The notes: generated from the sequence alone by a model not told the origin. Shown: positions 47,690-59,574, numbered from the stretch's first letter. The stretch is DNA of 60,000 bases from Polytrichum commune (GCA_950295325.1 OX485804.1:24740001-24800000), one strand, 5' to 3'. Translations and numbers: made by a program.

Positions 47690-48117
47690 AATCGGAAAAT
47701 ATGCATTTCCTTCAATTCCACAAGCTCCTTAGCATAACCTTTAATGAAAGATTTAATATCAACAACCTCTTGAATCAATTTTGGACTAAAAGAAAGACTT
47801 TATGATTCTATGAAAGTTTTCATAAGGTATGCAAGAACAAACGTGCTCATTGTTTTGAGTTGATTAGACAAGTAGCTAAAATACCCGTTTACGTCTTTGT
47901 GAGTGTGACCCACATGTAGGAATTCGACACGTGTCTCTTGGAAAACCTTTTGAGTTGTCAACATGGACATAAACATCATAATGTATTGATTATTGTCCCT
48001 AGCCAAAATGTCTAATTGTACATATAACTTCCTTGGTAGTCTTTAGACAACATCTAGACCATGAGTATATGCTGCAATTGACAAATTTGGCAAACAAGCC
48101 AAATTGTAAACTCATTG
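47690..48117 (-). pseudogene. DUF7869-like transposon protein fragment, broken
   Basis: The minus-strand frame reads LPRKLYVQLDILARDNN, then a YIMMFMSMLTTQKVF stretch, FLHVGHTHKDVNGYFSYLS and, after an in-frame stop at 47800-47802, a KSFIKGYAKELVELKEMH segment with HIFRFF. The VGHTH-x-D core with an upstream RDN and downstream KxxHxF is the pattern of the DUF7869 family, found in transposon-borne genes of plants and invertebrates; its biochemical role is not established. Another stop lies upstream near 48045. It is a dead fragment; flanking parts were not recognised. Confidence 0.6.
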
Positions 48118-49513
48118 AATGTTAGGTTTGGGAGGTCTCTTTAAGCAAACATTCAATGCCTAACCTTTAAGACCAAAAAATAGCATTGGGAGGTCTCCCG
48201 ATGGTCAAGAATCAAAGAAAATGAATTACACAAAATTATAAACAAGAAATGTTCACCTAGATTTTCTCCACAAAAGTTTAACAAAATACTCATTCTATGG
48301 CGGTTCATCAATAGTTTCTTTGATTTGTGCCTTGGAGGTTTTTTCAATGCATGAAGGCACTTCACCACATACAACATAATGAAATTTTTAGGCCACAAGT
48401 TAGTTACGTAACGAGCATATGAGAGTCACTCTCACCGCCCATGCGGGGGGGGGGGGGTGAGAGTGGTGATGTGAGGTTGGATTTTGAAGTGTATTTGGGA
48501 GTGTTTGGGGTCACCTTGGAGTAGTGTTGCAAGTAGTGGGGAGGGTCCTTGAATGTACGTGTGAAGATAGTGTAGGGTAAGTCTAGGTTCAAATCCCTAA
48601 AAGGCCCTCATAGTGAGCTTGAAAGATCGGTAGTGTTCTCCCTTGTCAAATTAGTTGAGCTAAAATGGCTTCCTCCACTATGTCAATGTTGTTGTGAATT
48701 TGTTAGGTGCAACTTCTTTTGTGCTAATAATATGGGTTACATTTTGAGTTTCCCTTTATTTGAGGATGAGAGCATTAAGAGATATGTTGAGATATGGTTT
48801 CAAGTATGTGGGGATGGAGTGGGGTGTCCTCATATGAGAGGGCATGTAAAGATGAAACATGTGAAAGATGGAGTGGGTGGGAGGTGAGGGTGAGGATTTG
48901 TAGGTAGGGTCTATAAGCTTATGAGAATGTAATGTGTTGTGTGTTGGTGTAATGCAATGTGTTGTACAACATATTACACAACACGATTGTATTAGATCAC
49001 CAATCACTAGAATAATATTTCTACTCAAAAGAAATGGAGGAGAACACCTTAAAAGCAATCTAAACGGCTTTCACCTCCTCTCCACTCTACTAGAAAGCCT
49101 ATGGATGCTCCAAGCACGAAACTTCCCTATACTAACCCAAAATTTTCCTTGAAATACCTACATAAACTTCTACAACATAATCTATTAAAAATAAAACATA
49201 TCACACTCCCCAATCAAACACACCTCATGACTTATGATGAATTTAGACAATATTATAACACACCCACAAAACTAGAAAAATTGCACTAGACTACGTTAAA
49301 CTCCTTCTGCAAACCCCCATGTCATGACTAATGTGACAATACTCGCCTCATACACCAAGCACCACACTCACTGAAAAACAAATATAAAACATATAATCAC
49401 CACATACACCCAAGACAATGCCCAACACTCAAGGGGGCGTTGTGGTAGGATAGTAGTGACCCAGGAGTGGCACCCAAGATTATCGAGATTAGGACAGCCA
49501 TAACTCCCGCAAT
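48118..49513. other. Intergenic, no gene seen
   Basis: A G run lies at 48446-48458. The tract AGGTTCAAATCCC at 48589-48601 resembles a tRNA B box but has no partner A box at the right distance. No gene. Confidence 0.4.
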
Positions 49514-49936
49514 AAGGTAGAAATATCCAAACTGGTTAACTACCCTCTACCCGTGCACTAGACTGCCGTCATAATAGTGAAGTGCCATTTATGAAACCGA
49601 TCATGGGAGGCGGCAACTTCAATGCGTGTACACTTAGTGTAGCCAATGGGAGTCAAGTTTTGATGTACTCATGAGGTAACCGATTTAGGTGATGTTATGT
49701 ATGGAAATTCGGATTATCGTGTTCAGTGTAGGGAGAATCTAGTGAATGAGTAGGGGGTTGGACAACTTTCCACTTTGAAAAATCATAGAAGTTTTTGTAT
49801 AGAGCGGAAAAATATGAAACAACTTGCATTCTTCATGAATCCTTCTCGGCTATCTTGGAAAATTATCTCATGATTGTAAGACCAAATCTTCAATGCGAAT
49901 CACCTTATTTTCACGGGTTATGGTATTTCTACCTTA
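49514..49936 (+). repeat. 423-bp dispersed repeat, copy 1
   Basis: Aligns along its full length with 58760-59190, for example GGCAACTTCAATGCGTG, CACTTAGTGTAGCCAATGGG, ATGAGGTAACCGATTTAGG and TGCGAATCACCTTATTTTCA. This copy continues past ACCTTA without the MITE that interrupts the other. Confidence 0.85.
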
Positions 49937-50564
49937 CTTGCCCAAATGGGACAAGTGAGGAATCTATCGGCATCTATGTGAAGGGTAGATGTCGATGAAC
50001 CAGTTGCTCGATAGAATCGGAGATTGGACAATGAAGTCATGGAGGTTTGAAGTTGTTGGGGGGTTCCAACCCCAGCGGCTAAGGGAAAACGTTTACATGG
50101 CCCCAATTCTTAGGAGAGAGACAAAATGTTACTTGATGGTGGGGTAGGGGCCTTGCGCAAAGTCCTAGAATCTTATATGGGGAGGCAGCTCTGTCGATTG
50201 ACCCTACTTGTTGCATAACAACACGGCCTCCACGGGCGTTGGCCCAACGTGGGGTGAAGTTGCCAAGTATGCTTTGGGTTATTGTGGTGTTGCTCTGGCA
50301 ACGCGATGATCCACTCAAGATTGGATGAACATGAATGAAAGTCCGCACCTAACCATTGGCTACCTACTAAGGGGAGAGTCCCGAATGCATGTGTAGGAGG
50401 GTTTGGTAACAAAACTATGAGCTTGGAGGTTGGTATGGGGAGCTAACCATGCACGTGTGTGGGATGTGTAGGGTTAGCACTCGTGACACTTACTAGAGTT
50501 GCAAAATGGTGAAGATAAGTTAAGGGGAGCTAGCAAGAGTCACGTCACCAAAAGACACATTTTA
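49937..50564. other. Intergenic, no gene seen
   Basis: GC is somewhat raised around 50040-50300. Overlapping frames on the minus strand have no domain features. Confidence 0.35.
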
Positions 50565-50922
50565 AGGCCTACATTGTCCATTGACATGGTCCAATGGGAT
50601 TTGCGGTGGGAGAGGCAAAAAAGATGCCCTAGTAGAAAAAAACCAAGGGCCCATGGCAAAGAAATAACATGGTCAAACCTGATTTTATTTTTATTTTTTT
50701 CAAAACTACCCTTTTTGGATATATATATATATATCTAATAATCAACACATTCACTTTTGGGTGCATGGTCATTCCTCTTGGTCCACATTTGGTCTACACC
50801 TAGTGAGGGGCCCAAAGGCTTTGTAAATTGATTTTAGAAAAAAATCATACCATGGAAGTTGGACCATGAAAAAAGACCATCTTCCATGGTCCAACTTCAT
50901 GGTCCATGGTGTAAACCGGCCC
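50565..50922. mobile_element. Possible third Tourist-like MITE type
   Basis: The right end GTGTAAACCGGCCC followed by TAA matches the terminus of the element at 9311-9672. A plausible but degenerate left end (AAGGCCTACATTGTCCATTG) lies near 50565. Next to the right end is a hairpin (50849-50910) built from CATGGTCC/GGACCATG words. A (TA)n tract is at 50719-50735. Confidence 0.45.
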
Positions 50923-51061
50923 TAAAAATTGCCACCCAAAAAAAAGGCAACAAGTTCAAACATCAAACATATTAAAAAAAATTGTTTTTTCTCACCAAGA
51001 AACAAGAAAATCAAGTCACAAGTGGTAAAGCACAAGAGCATCTAAAGAGCAATAAACCTTG

Positions 51062-51180
51062 TAGAGGTCCAAGGATGGAGCCCTCACCTACACCCATGCA
51101 ACCAAACAATCAAGAAGAGTGATAAGTCATGTACACAAGGTGCCCATATGTTGCAAATACTTGTTATCATTGTCACCACA
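51062..51180 (-). repeat. Six-copy dispersed block, copy vi
   Basis: Contains CACCTACACCCATGCAACCA, GATAAGTCATGTACACAAGG and ACTTGTTATCATTGTCACCA in the order of the other copies. Confidence 0.55.
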
Positions 51181-51749
51181 AAACAAATTGTAATACACAA
51201 AGTGCAAATAAGGTTAATAAACTACTAATGCAAAGCCAATTCTCTCATGCATGTGAACTTGAAGTCATGTTGTGAAAAGACACTACCATGCTACAAAAAA
51301 TGAATTTGCCTTCTTTTTCCTTTGAAAACTAAGTGCATTGTTGCCAAGATGACAACAAAAGTAGCAGCAACAATGCACATGCCCTATTTATACAATAGAG
51401 AAGAGAGAAGGATGTTTGAGCTACATGTTGGCCATAAAGGTAATTATTTACTAGTAATAAGCATTATCATCACCAAAAGATATGCCAATTATAAATTTTT
51501 GTTAGCCCTTATATTGGAGGGGGGGAAGGATCAATGACAAGGCTAAAACCCTTAATAATTGGACTTGTTCATAAAACCTTAAGCAAAGTAGAGTGCATTG
51601 AGAATGCTCATTTGCTGAATACAAGACAACCAAATGACCATAATACCACAAAATATGTATTCATCGTAGGTCACACTCTATGATAGGTACACTCACCATA
51701 GGTATTGTTTTGGTTTTGTTGTTAGGTATGTAAACTTTACTTGGATTAT
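51181..51749. other. Intergenic, no gene seen
   Basis: Featureless apart from a G run at 51520-51527. Confidence 0.35.
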
Positions 51750-52062
51750 AATTTTCTTAATCAAACACCCAAATTTGAGTGACCAGGTGTGGAAGTAAGA
51801 ACAATCACCACACACAAAAAAAAAATGTTCAAAAGAGATTGAACTACGACTTCAAATTGTGTACACCATTTATAGACTCAATAGTCAACATAATCGGTGG
51901 AGACTTACATGACCATTTCATGGGCCCGAAAATTCTCACTTTGATGTTGAATGGAGTCTTTGTATGAGCTCCAAAAATTATGAGGGAAATGGCTACGACC
52001 ATGACGTGGATTCGACAACCATCTCACACTAATTCATATCCTACAAAGAAGTGGGTGCAGAG
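51750..52062 (+). repeat. About 300-bp dispersed repeat, copy 3 of 3
   Basis: Carries GACTCAATAGTCAACATAAT, CTCACTTTGATGTTGAATGG, TGTATGAGCTCCAAAAATTA and AAAGAAGTGGGTGCAGAGCT in the same order as 30748-31060. Confidence 0.7.
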
Positions 52063-52149
52063 CTAAAAGTATCCATTTAAGGCCTACTTACCTTATCGCA
52101 AGAATGGAAGGAAAGTTGAGCGACAAACCACTTAGACACGACTGTAAGT

Positions 52150-52183
<34 letters not shown>

Positions 52184-52440
52184 CATCTCTATTGATTGCA
52201 TCGTTGACAGGCCTTCTGAAAGCAATTGAGCAACACCTTCATCATCTGTGAAGGCTGGGCGGGCAGTGCAGAAAATCACATGAAGCAGAAGCATTAAGAA
52301 GTGCAGGCTGCTTTATAACCTTGTCGGTGATCATACGGCTGCCTTGTTAGAAATGTGGACATCTGACAGGCCTACGTTTCTCTAGAATCCTTTAGCTAAA
52401 CAACGTACCTAGTAACTTAGCCCACGCTAATTCCAACACA
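52063..52440. other. Intergenic with (TA)n microsatellite
   Basis: About fourteen TA units at 52153-52180. No gene seen. Confidence 0.6.
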
Positions 52441-53155
52441 TGGAGGTGTGGTCACGGGCCCTCAAGTGCAGTGTGGTCACGGACCCTAAACCCTCAACCA
52501 AGACACCTCCAAAATCATGTAGTGTGGTCACGGACCCTCAAGTGTAGTGTGAAGTCATATGTGACGAGGCCCTCAACCGAATGCTATTTCAAAGAATTTC
52601 TATTCATGCAGGTCCTATGATCGGGGAGAACCGGCAGTTAGTTACAGATGAACCGGTTGAGTTTGAGAAATAACCGGTTGAAGTTCAAGACTGCAAGAAA
52701 ACTACCGATCATTTTAGAGGAATTTATTGAAAATACACCAATTTAGTAAAGGAAAACCGAAAGATGTCAACAGGTAACCGGTTGGACTTGCAAGCACTAG
52801 GATCTCAACCGATTATGCCCAAAAATCTCCCCGATCACTGTGCGGGTCCTCACACATGATAAAATAGAATAAATCAACAGTTGTGAGCATTTGGAGTGCC
52901 ATGGTCTCCCGGTTTTGTGTTGGGTCTACTTCCAAGAGGTGGTTTTTGAAAATAATCCAAGTGACCATGAACACATGATCCATTAATTGCCATGTAGGAA
53001 TTCATGTAGACTTTACATCCATCTTGCATTCACATACTCTGTTGGTCCATCAAGCATAGTGTGAAGCGAACTTGGGATGGCTCCGCCTTTTCCACCAATG
53101 AGCGTGCTTAAAGTGTAATGGTCACAAGCTCTCAATCTCGTGTGTGAAGCGGCCC
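52441..53155. mobile_element. Second copy of the 496-bp TAA-type MITE, rearranged and interrupted
   Basis: Aligns with 21838-22259 from AAGACACCTCCAAAATCATG to the right end CTCGTGTGTGAAGCGGCCC followed by TAA. The left TIR is missing; instead there is a duplicated GTGTGGTCACGGACCCTCAA-type segment. A second element (52617-52840) is inserted in it. Confidence 0.75.
52617..52840. mobile_element. Nested MITE, possibly Mutator-like, with 9-10-bp target duplication
   Basis: Relative to the uninterrupted copy at 21949-21965, about 224 bp is inserted. Its ends are TGATCGGGGAGA and the complement TCTCCCCGATCA. The flanks TGCAGGTCCT (52607-52616) and TGCGGGTCCT (52841-52850) are a duplication with one mismatch. 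A duplication of this length is characteristic of Mutator-like elements. The tails of 1 and 3 nt between TIR and duplication are unexplained. Relatives are at 12165-12447 and, partially, 58684-58760. Confidence 0.65.
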
Positions 53156-56100
53156 TAAGTATCAACTAATGTTGGAGTTGTATATTGATGAATAGATGGT
53201 AACAATAATGGTATCAAAGTACCTATATGGTTGACATCACAACATTGCTCAATTGTAAGCTATTGCATTGTGGGGTTGAAATTTTTTTGGGCATAGTGTT
53301 TCATTTATTTTGGGTCTCCCTTATCAAATGAATAGTATTAAGATTAAGTAATGTTCATTTGATGACACTACATTGGTAGTTGCCCACACGTTACTAAATA
53401 CTTTAATTTTTAAATTCTAAAACACTATTTGACCCCATGGCCAGGCATCGTGCAACAACCATAACTTGTTGCGTAGGTCGCAACCTAGAATTATGACTAG
53501 GTGGTTTCTTGACACCCAAGAATAATGGCCACTGATTTCAGCATGCTTCCAACCTTTCACTCTAATGTACCCATTCAAAAAGGAAGCAGTAGTAAGAGGT
53601 TGTACAATGTCATGATCAAATTCGTGATATCAATCAATATTGAAGCTTGATAGATATCCAATACGAGGGAATCTATGTATACATGAGCTAATACCATCCT
53701 AATGCTATATCGATACTAGGGTAAATCTACCGACATGTGAAGGTTTTTGCATGGTATAAAGTTTTGTAGGATATGAAAAAAAAACATCTCTAAATGTTTG
53801 TATCTTGCTAGTATTTAAAAGAATGTAAAGAATGATTCCAATCCAACATTAATACCAATCCTTAGAAATCCAAGGAATCCCCACTATGTGAGGCTTTCAT
53901 ATAAGTTTTAAAAAGTAAAAAACATTACACATTCACAATCTATCTATTCCACTTTTTTTTATGTAAAAATATGTTTGGAATGAGAATTGGGTTCACGAAA
54001 ATACATACAAATTTTCTATCATTAAATTTTCTTTAAATGAGTAGTGTCTTTGGTCTCGATTGTCACATATTAAAAAACTTTCTCTCAAATTTTGCATCAT
54101 GGTATGCTAAATATAAGTTGTATATCATTTACAGAGTTATGGATATTATTTTATTCAATATGAGTTGTTTACAAATCTTTAAAATCAAAACCCTTGGAGG
54201 GTGCACCTTTCATTAAAGACCAAGATTCACGTGCCTTTGCAACATACTCTAAACAACCCCGTATATACAAGCTTTTTTTCTTTTCAAAAAACCAAATCAA
54301 GCCCTACATGTATATTTTCAACAATAAAAATAAAACTAATAATATGTATATGTAAAAAAATTACACTCTTGTATAGTCCTTTACATAAGTATACAAATAT
54401 GCTTTTGAATAATAATGAACCCCTATCACTTGTATAATGTAAAACCCTAGCATTCATTAATAAAGTCGTTAAAGACTTTTCCATCCCCCTGATGTAACTC
54501 ATAAGCATCTAAGTTTACAACATATTTCATAGAAGCTATTACAATCGTTATTCTAAATCTATCATCAAATGATCCATAAGATCGGAAGTCCACTTATTGT
54601 TGGTTCCTTTTGATACCAACATTAGCAATCTCCTTGCTTGATCCTATTGCAACCCTTAGAACTTGCAACAATTGTGATCCCTAAATGCATGATCCAAATT
54701 GTTGCACACATTGGAGGTTTACTAACGATACAAAAACGATTTGAGAGAAAAACTACCTGGGAATCAACACCTTTGCAATTTCAATGCCGCCCATGATTTA
54801 ACAAAGGCATCAACCACCGCCCGCAACCACTTGCATCAACCACAAAGAAGTGTTGGTCGTTCCTCTTGCAAGCAATAAATTAGGGGCATTGTTATCAGCT
54901 CAAGCACCTCTTCCAAAACCCTTATACTGCCTCTTCCATACATACATGGATGAGAAAAGGAAATGAGAAAATGATTCATCCTAGCTTCATCCAATATTCA
55001 ATTGCTTATCCCATAAAGTCAAGTGATCCTATCATACAAGTACAAATGTTATATATTTTCTAGAGGTCCTTCATACATGTATATACTACAAGTTATATGT
55101 CGTCTAGCATATGTATATGTAGTATGGAAAAGTTCAAAATAATGCATTTTTGTGCACTCATGTATACTCATGCGTGTTATGACCCCTTGGGTCAAAACCG
55201 TGAATTGTTATTACCTCCATACCACATGCATGAATATAATTTGCAACCATCTCGGAGTGATCTTTAGGTCATTTCCAACAATTTTCATTTGTGAAGGATT
55301 GGAATTAGATATCATTTCACCTTGGATAATGTTTTTTTTTCAAAAAAAAGAAGAACCGAACCTTCGAGGGTGACATGACCATTCAAAATGTCACTCCCCT
55401 CATGGGACCACACACATAACATTATTGAACAACCTCCTTCTATTATGTGGTCTTATGACACACTTATCCTCTTAGAGATTCGAGGATACGACGGCTTGGA
55501 TACGAGTCTTTATTCTTACTCATGCCCTTTTATAGGAGAAAAATTGAGGGCTCAAAGAAAGGAGCCTTGTCATTGACAAGCAACCTCGTAGTCATGCTCA
55601 TTCACTTGGGTCCACTTTATGATTGAGCTTTTAACTTGAGAGCTTGAACAATTTTACTAGGATTACAATGCTCACATGATGCCTTCACGGATCCCATGTG
55701 ACATAACTACGGCAAATTATGGCTCAAAATCTTAAGCTACTTCACAAAGGTGACTTAGGAATGCCAAGAGTTTGAAGTCTTATTTTGTGAGTCCCAAGCC
55801 AATGGATTGATATACATATACATAATCCTAAACGTGTGTATACACAATAAAAACTTTGATGACCACCTAAGTGTCCAAAAATCTTTGTTTCATTCTTGAG
55901 GGTGTTTATCACCCCTGGTGGATGATAAACACACCGACTTTGGACTTTAAGGAAAAAACTTTAAAATAAAGAGCAAGGGAAGAACATGATACAATATTAC
56001 AAGTAGATGTACACATGTTGTTCTACACACTTGTTTGTTCAACGTAACTTAAAATCCTTGATACATACTATGATGCATTATACTATATTTGGTTTGCAAG

Positions 56101-56320
56101 AACAATCCATGATGACATTTCTCAATACAAATAAAGGGAAGTTGAATGATTTTTAGAATTTATATAAAAAAATCAAAATTTCCCTTTATTTACATTGATG
56201 TAACTTAGTCTACACATGGATTTTGATTGAACTTGATGATGAACATATTCATGATTAAGAATCCAATGTCAGATCGATGCTATTTATTTCTTCAAGATGC
56301 TTTACGGACTAGCACAAAAC
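53156..56320. other. Intergenic, no gene seen
   Basis: Three kilobases of AT-rich DNA. Several frames of 60-80 codons lack family features. No MITE ends were recognised on reading both strands. Confidence 0.4.
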
Positions 56321-56492
56321 ATCCAAAGTTTCATAACATTATTCAGATCCATAACAATGTTTTGTGGGACTAACAATATTCCACAAAATATTCCCCACAT
56401 TCAGTCCGAATGTGGGGAATCATTTGTGAAATATTGTCAGTCCCACAAAACATTGTTATAGATCTGAATAATGTTATGTTAGGACTTTGGAT
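56321..56492. repeat. Near-perfect long hairpin, 82-85-nt arms with 5-nt loop
   Basis: The arm 56321-56402 pairs with 56408-56492, leaving AGTCC as loop. By eye there are about five mismatches and a 3-nt bulge. The tight loop and long arms suit either a foldback MITE or a hairpin RNA precursor for small RNAs. Confidence 0.85.
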
Positions 56493-57021
56493 TGTCTACT
56501 TGTGTAATGTAGGACTGACAAAATGGATTGTCTCTAGCGGACCCTTGGCCCGGGGTTGAACAATGGTATACTATCAAACACAAATTCTTTGTGCTTAAGT
56601 TAAGTTAAGGCGAGCACCCTAAGTGATCTTCAAAGCAACACCTCTAGACACTTTGTGTAGTTTGGGGGACCATCCCAGTTTGAAGAAATGGAGTTCACGT
56701 GCAACCCATGGAAATTAGCAAAGATGATTGTCATAATGGACCTTCAACTACCATATAGGGGGTCCACTAGTGTTGAATTATTAGGTGGAGGTGACCACAA
56801 AATCAACCTCGTAATGTGTGAGAGCCTTGTATTGAATAAGGGGAAGTTGTTCACACTTTTATATTGAACACTTCTTACATTGTCTCATTGGGCGAGTTGA
56901 TCCTATATAGCTAACATGATTGGCTAGCATTGGTGTTATTTTGTACTTAATGTCGGCAAATGATTAGCAACTTTCAACTTTAGCTTGCTTCATGCACCGT
57001 CACACTCACTTGCTGATGATT
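56493..57021. other. Intergenic, no gene seen
   Basis: No coding frame or repeat recognised. Confidence 0.35.
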
Positions 57022-57656
57022 TAAACCCTAAAGGCCGAAGCAAACATTTTTGTCTAGGTAGTCACCGTTATTCGACCATACCAATGTACACATTTATATT
57101 ATATTCTTTTGATTTTGAACACGGGAATGGTTGAAGATTTGTGTGAACAATCCTAACTTTACAAAGATTTCGCCATTCATACAATCATATCTATCATATT
57201 AGGTGTCGGTTCTCTTTACTAAGTTGTTGAATTAAACTAAACTATTTTAGGCAACTATGAGAAGATTTCACTTTGACCTCTAGGGGTCAAGGATAAAAAA
57301 TAGGTATCCCTTTAAAGTTGGTGTCACTTTTAGGACAACTTACCTTGAGCAATGTAGAGTTTAGAGATAAGGAATTTGAAGGTCACAAGTAATTACTCCT
57401 TAAAGGCCTAACCAAAATCTTCCCAAAATCGTTCCAAACCGTTCAATTTGATTGAGAAGCTTGTTAATGAAATTGGTACTTATGGTAAATATGACTGTAT
57501 TGTGGAAGCTTTATGGATTTAGGATTGTTCACCCAAAAAAAAAAATTAGCCATCCATGTGTCCAAAATCAAAATATTATGACGTAAACAAATACATTGGT
57601 ATGGTCAGGCATCGGCGATTGCCTGGACCAGAATGTCTGCTTCGGCCTCAAGGGGT
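57022..57656. mobile_element. 635-bp element with about 110-bp terminal inverted repeats
   Basis: 57022-57130 matches the reverse complement of 57538-57656: AGGCCGAAGCAAACATT, CGACCATACCAATGTA and CTTTTGATTTTGAACAC recur in order. Arm identity is roughly 75-80 percent by eye. No clear target duplication. The interior has no gene. Confidence 0.6.
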
Positions 57657-58053
57657 TAGAAAAAGTTACTCTTGTTCTCGGTAGGTGTTGTTGGATAACA
57701 TTACACAACTGCTTGGTTGTGCTCTGTGGGATCATGTATCACATGAGTATAATTCTCCTTTAATTCCAAGATTCCACATTTATAGTGAGCACTCAGGTTG
57801 TGTCTTGTGAACTTTATGACAAGCGATTGTAAATCATCATAGTTTTGTTTACTGCAACCTCTTTCTTTGGAAATAGACCATCACGTAGCTACTTAGTAAT
57901 GTATATGTGAACCAAATTAGGTTAATGTGGAATTCATGTGACAAATTGTCTGCCACTCTGATGCAATCACAAACAATGGGCATGGCAAAGTGAGAGCGAG
58001 GTCAATGTTCTCTTGCTCGAGGCTGGTGACGTACCTCAAATAGATCATTTAAT
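57657..58053. other. Intergenic, no gene seen
   Basis: Nothing recognised. Confidence 0.3.
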
Positions 58054-58290
58054 CCTTTGGTAAGATGAATTCACAAGAATGCAAACTCAAATTCATGATT
58101 TTACAAAACAATTTAGCAATAGGGTCCACCAATCTCATTTGGAATTACAAACCAAGTTCATTATAAAGACAACCAATTGAACTTGAACTTTCAATCAATT
58201 TCAATACATGTTGTGAACAATTTTATGATTTGGTATTCATATTCACTACGTCACAAAGTTGATTTCAGGAACCGTATGAGTTTATTTCAT
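58054..58290 (+). mobile_element. Left part of the MITE found in PHD-BAH intron 5
   Basis: Aligns with 29131-29372: CCTTTGGTAAGATGAATTCA, TCATTTGGAATTACAAACCA and TGAACTTTCAATCAATTTC. The right half and right TIR are absent. Confidence 0.75.
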
Positions 58291-58437
58291 ATATATGAGT
58301 TCATGTAACTGAGTGCTAAAGCTGCTACTAAGTGACACCAAATTCATGCCTACAAGAAATTCTACACTCATTTACCATGGATTTCAAAGAAAATTAGTGC
58401 ATGCATGTGATTAGTACGCGGCACATGCATGTCAATT

Positions 58438-58677
58438 AATAGTGCCAAGTGTTGATACATTTAGTGATTAGTGCCAAAAGCTGATACTTTCTTGCCAAGC
58501 GTCGATGCTTTCATGCCAAGTGTCGGTACATTAAGTAAATAATGCTAAGTGCCGAGATGAATGATGCTTCCTAATCTTTGATCTAAAGTCTTTGGGTGGC
58601 ACTAATTCGCAGCGTAAACGAACTTAGTATTGCCTTCACTAATTTCCCACCCACATTGATTAGTATATTTAGTGTAG
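58438..58677. mobile_element. Right end of a CACTA-like element with subterminal repeats
   Basis: A motif close to TGCCAAGTGTCGATAC repeats about five times at 58438-58560, followed about 115 bp later by the terminus TATATTTAGTGTAG ending near 58677. The left end was not found. Confidence 0.45.
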
Positions 58678-58759
58678 TTACATACGAACCGAGTTTGAGA
58701 AGTAACTGGTTGAAGTTCAAGGCTATAGGAAACTCACCGATCATTGTAGAGGAATGTAT

Positions 58760-59190
58760 AAGGTAGAAATACCATGAGCGGTTAACTACCCTCTAGCCGT
58801 GCATTAGACCACTATCATAGTGGTGAAGTGCCATTTCTGAAACGGATCATGGCTCGGCGGCAACTTCAATGCGTGCACACTTAGTGTAGCCAATGGGAGT
58901 CAAGTGTTAATGTACACATGAGGTAACCGATTTAGGCGATGTTTTGTATGGAAATGTGGAGTACCGTGTTCGGTGTAGGGAGAATGTAGTGAAACGAGTA
59001 GAGGGTTGGACAAACTTTCCAATTTAAAAAATTGTGGGAGTTTTTGTACAAGACCGAAAAATACAAAACAACTTGCATTAATTCTTCATGAATCCTTCTC
59101 GTCTATCTTGGTTGTCTAATCTCATGATTGTCAGACGAGATCTTCAATGCGAATCACCTTATTTTCACGGGTTAGGGTATTTCTACCTTA
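58760..59190 (+). repeat. 423-bp dispersed repeat, copy 2, cut by a MITE
   Basis: Aligns with 49514-49936 up to ACCTTA, where Tourist-like MITE copy 3 is inserted. The few bases before it (58684-58760) match part of the 52617 MITE family. Confidence 0.85.
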
Positions 59191-59574
59191 GGGTCGGTTC
59201 ACACTATGGCCAAACTTCGAGAGGAGAAGCATTTGGACCAGTGAAAATGCAGAAATGTCCAAAGTCCGTCCTCTCGGCCTTCACACTAGAGGCCGAAGTC
59301 CAAAGAACGTCGCCTCCAAAAGAGCCTAGGTGGCAACACTTTTAGGAAGTTATGGTGCCAAGAGTTCAGCCTCTCGAGCAAAGTTTGGGTCGAGCAAAAT
59401 GCTCGACCCAAACTTCCGTCGAGAGGCCGAACTTTTTTTCCATTAAAATATTCAAAATCTGACATTGGATTATTTTAATATATTTTTTCAGCTCAAAGGC
59501 TTCTCCTCTCGACATAGTTTGGTCCAGAAAAGTGACGCTTCTCCTCTCGACTTGGGCATAGTGTGAAGCGGCCC
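59191..59574 (+). mobile_element. Tourist-like MITE, copy 3 of 3
   Basis: Ends GGGTCGGTTCACACTATGG and CATAGTGTGAAGCGGCCC, with perfect TTA duplication at 59188-59190 and 59575-59577. Length is 384 bp, the same as copy 2. The internal 69-bp palindrome is at 59364-59432. Confidence 0.85.

Noticed and set aside
48570-48620. B-box-like GGTTCAAATCC on the plus strand
   Set aside because: Upstream DNA has no A box and no acceptor stem.
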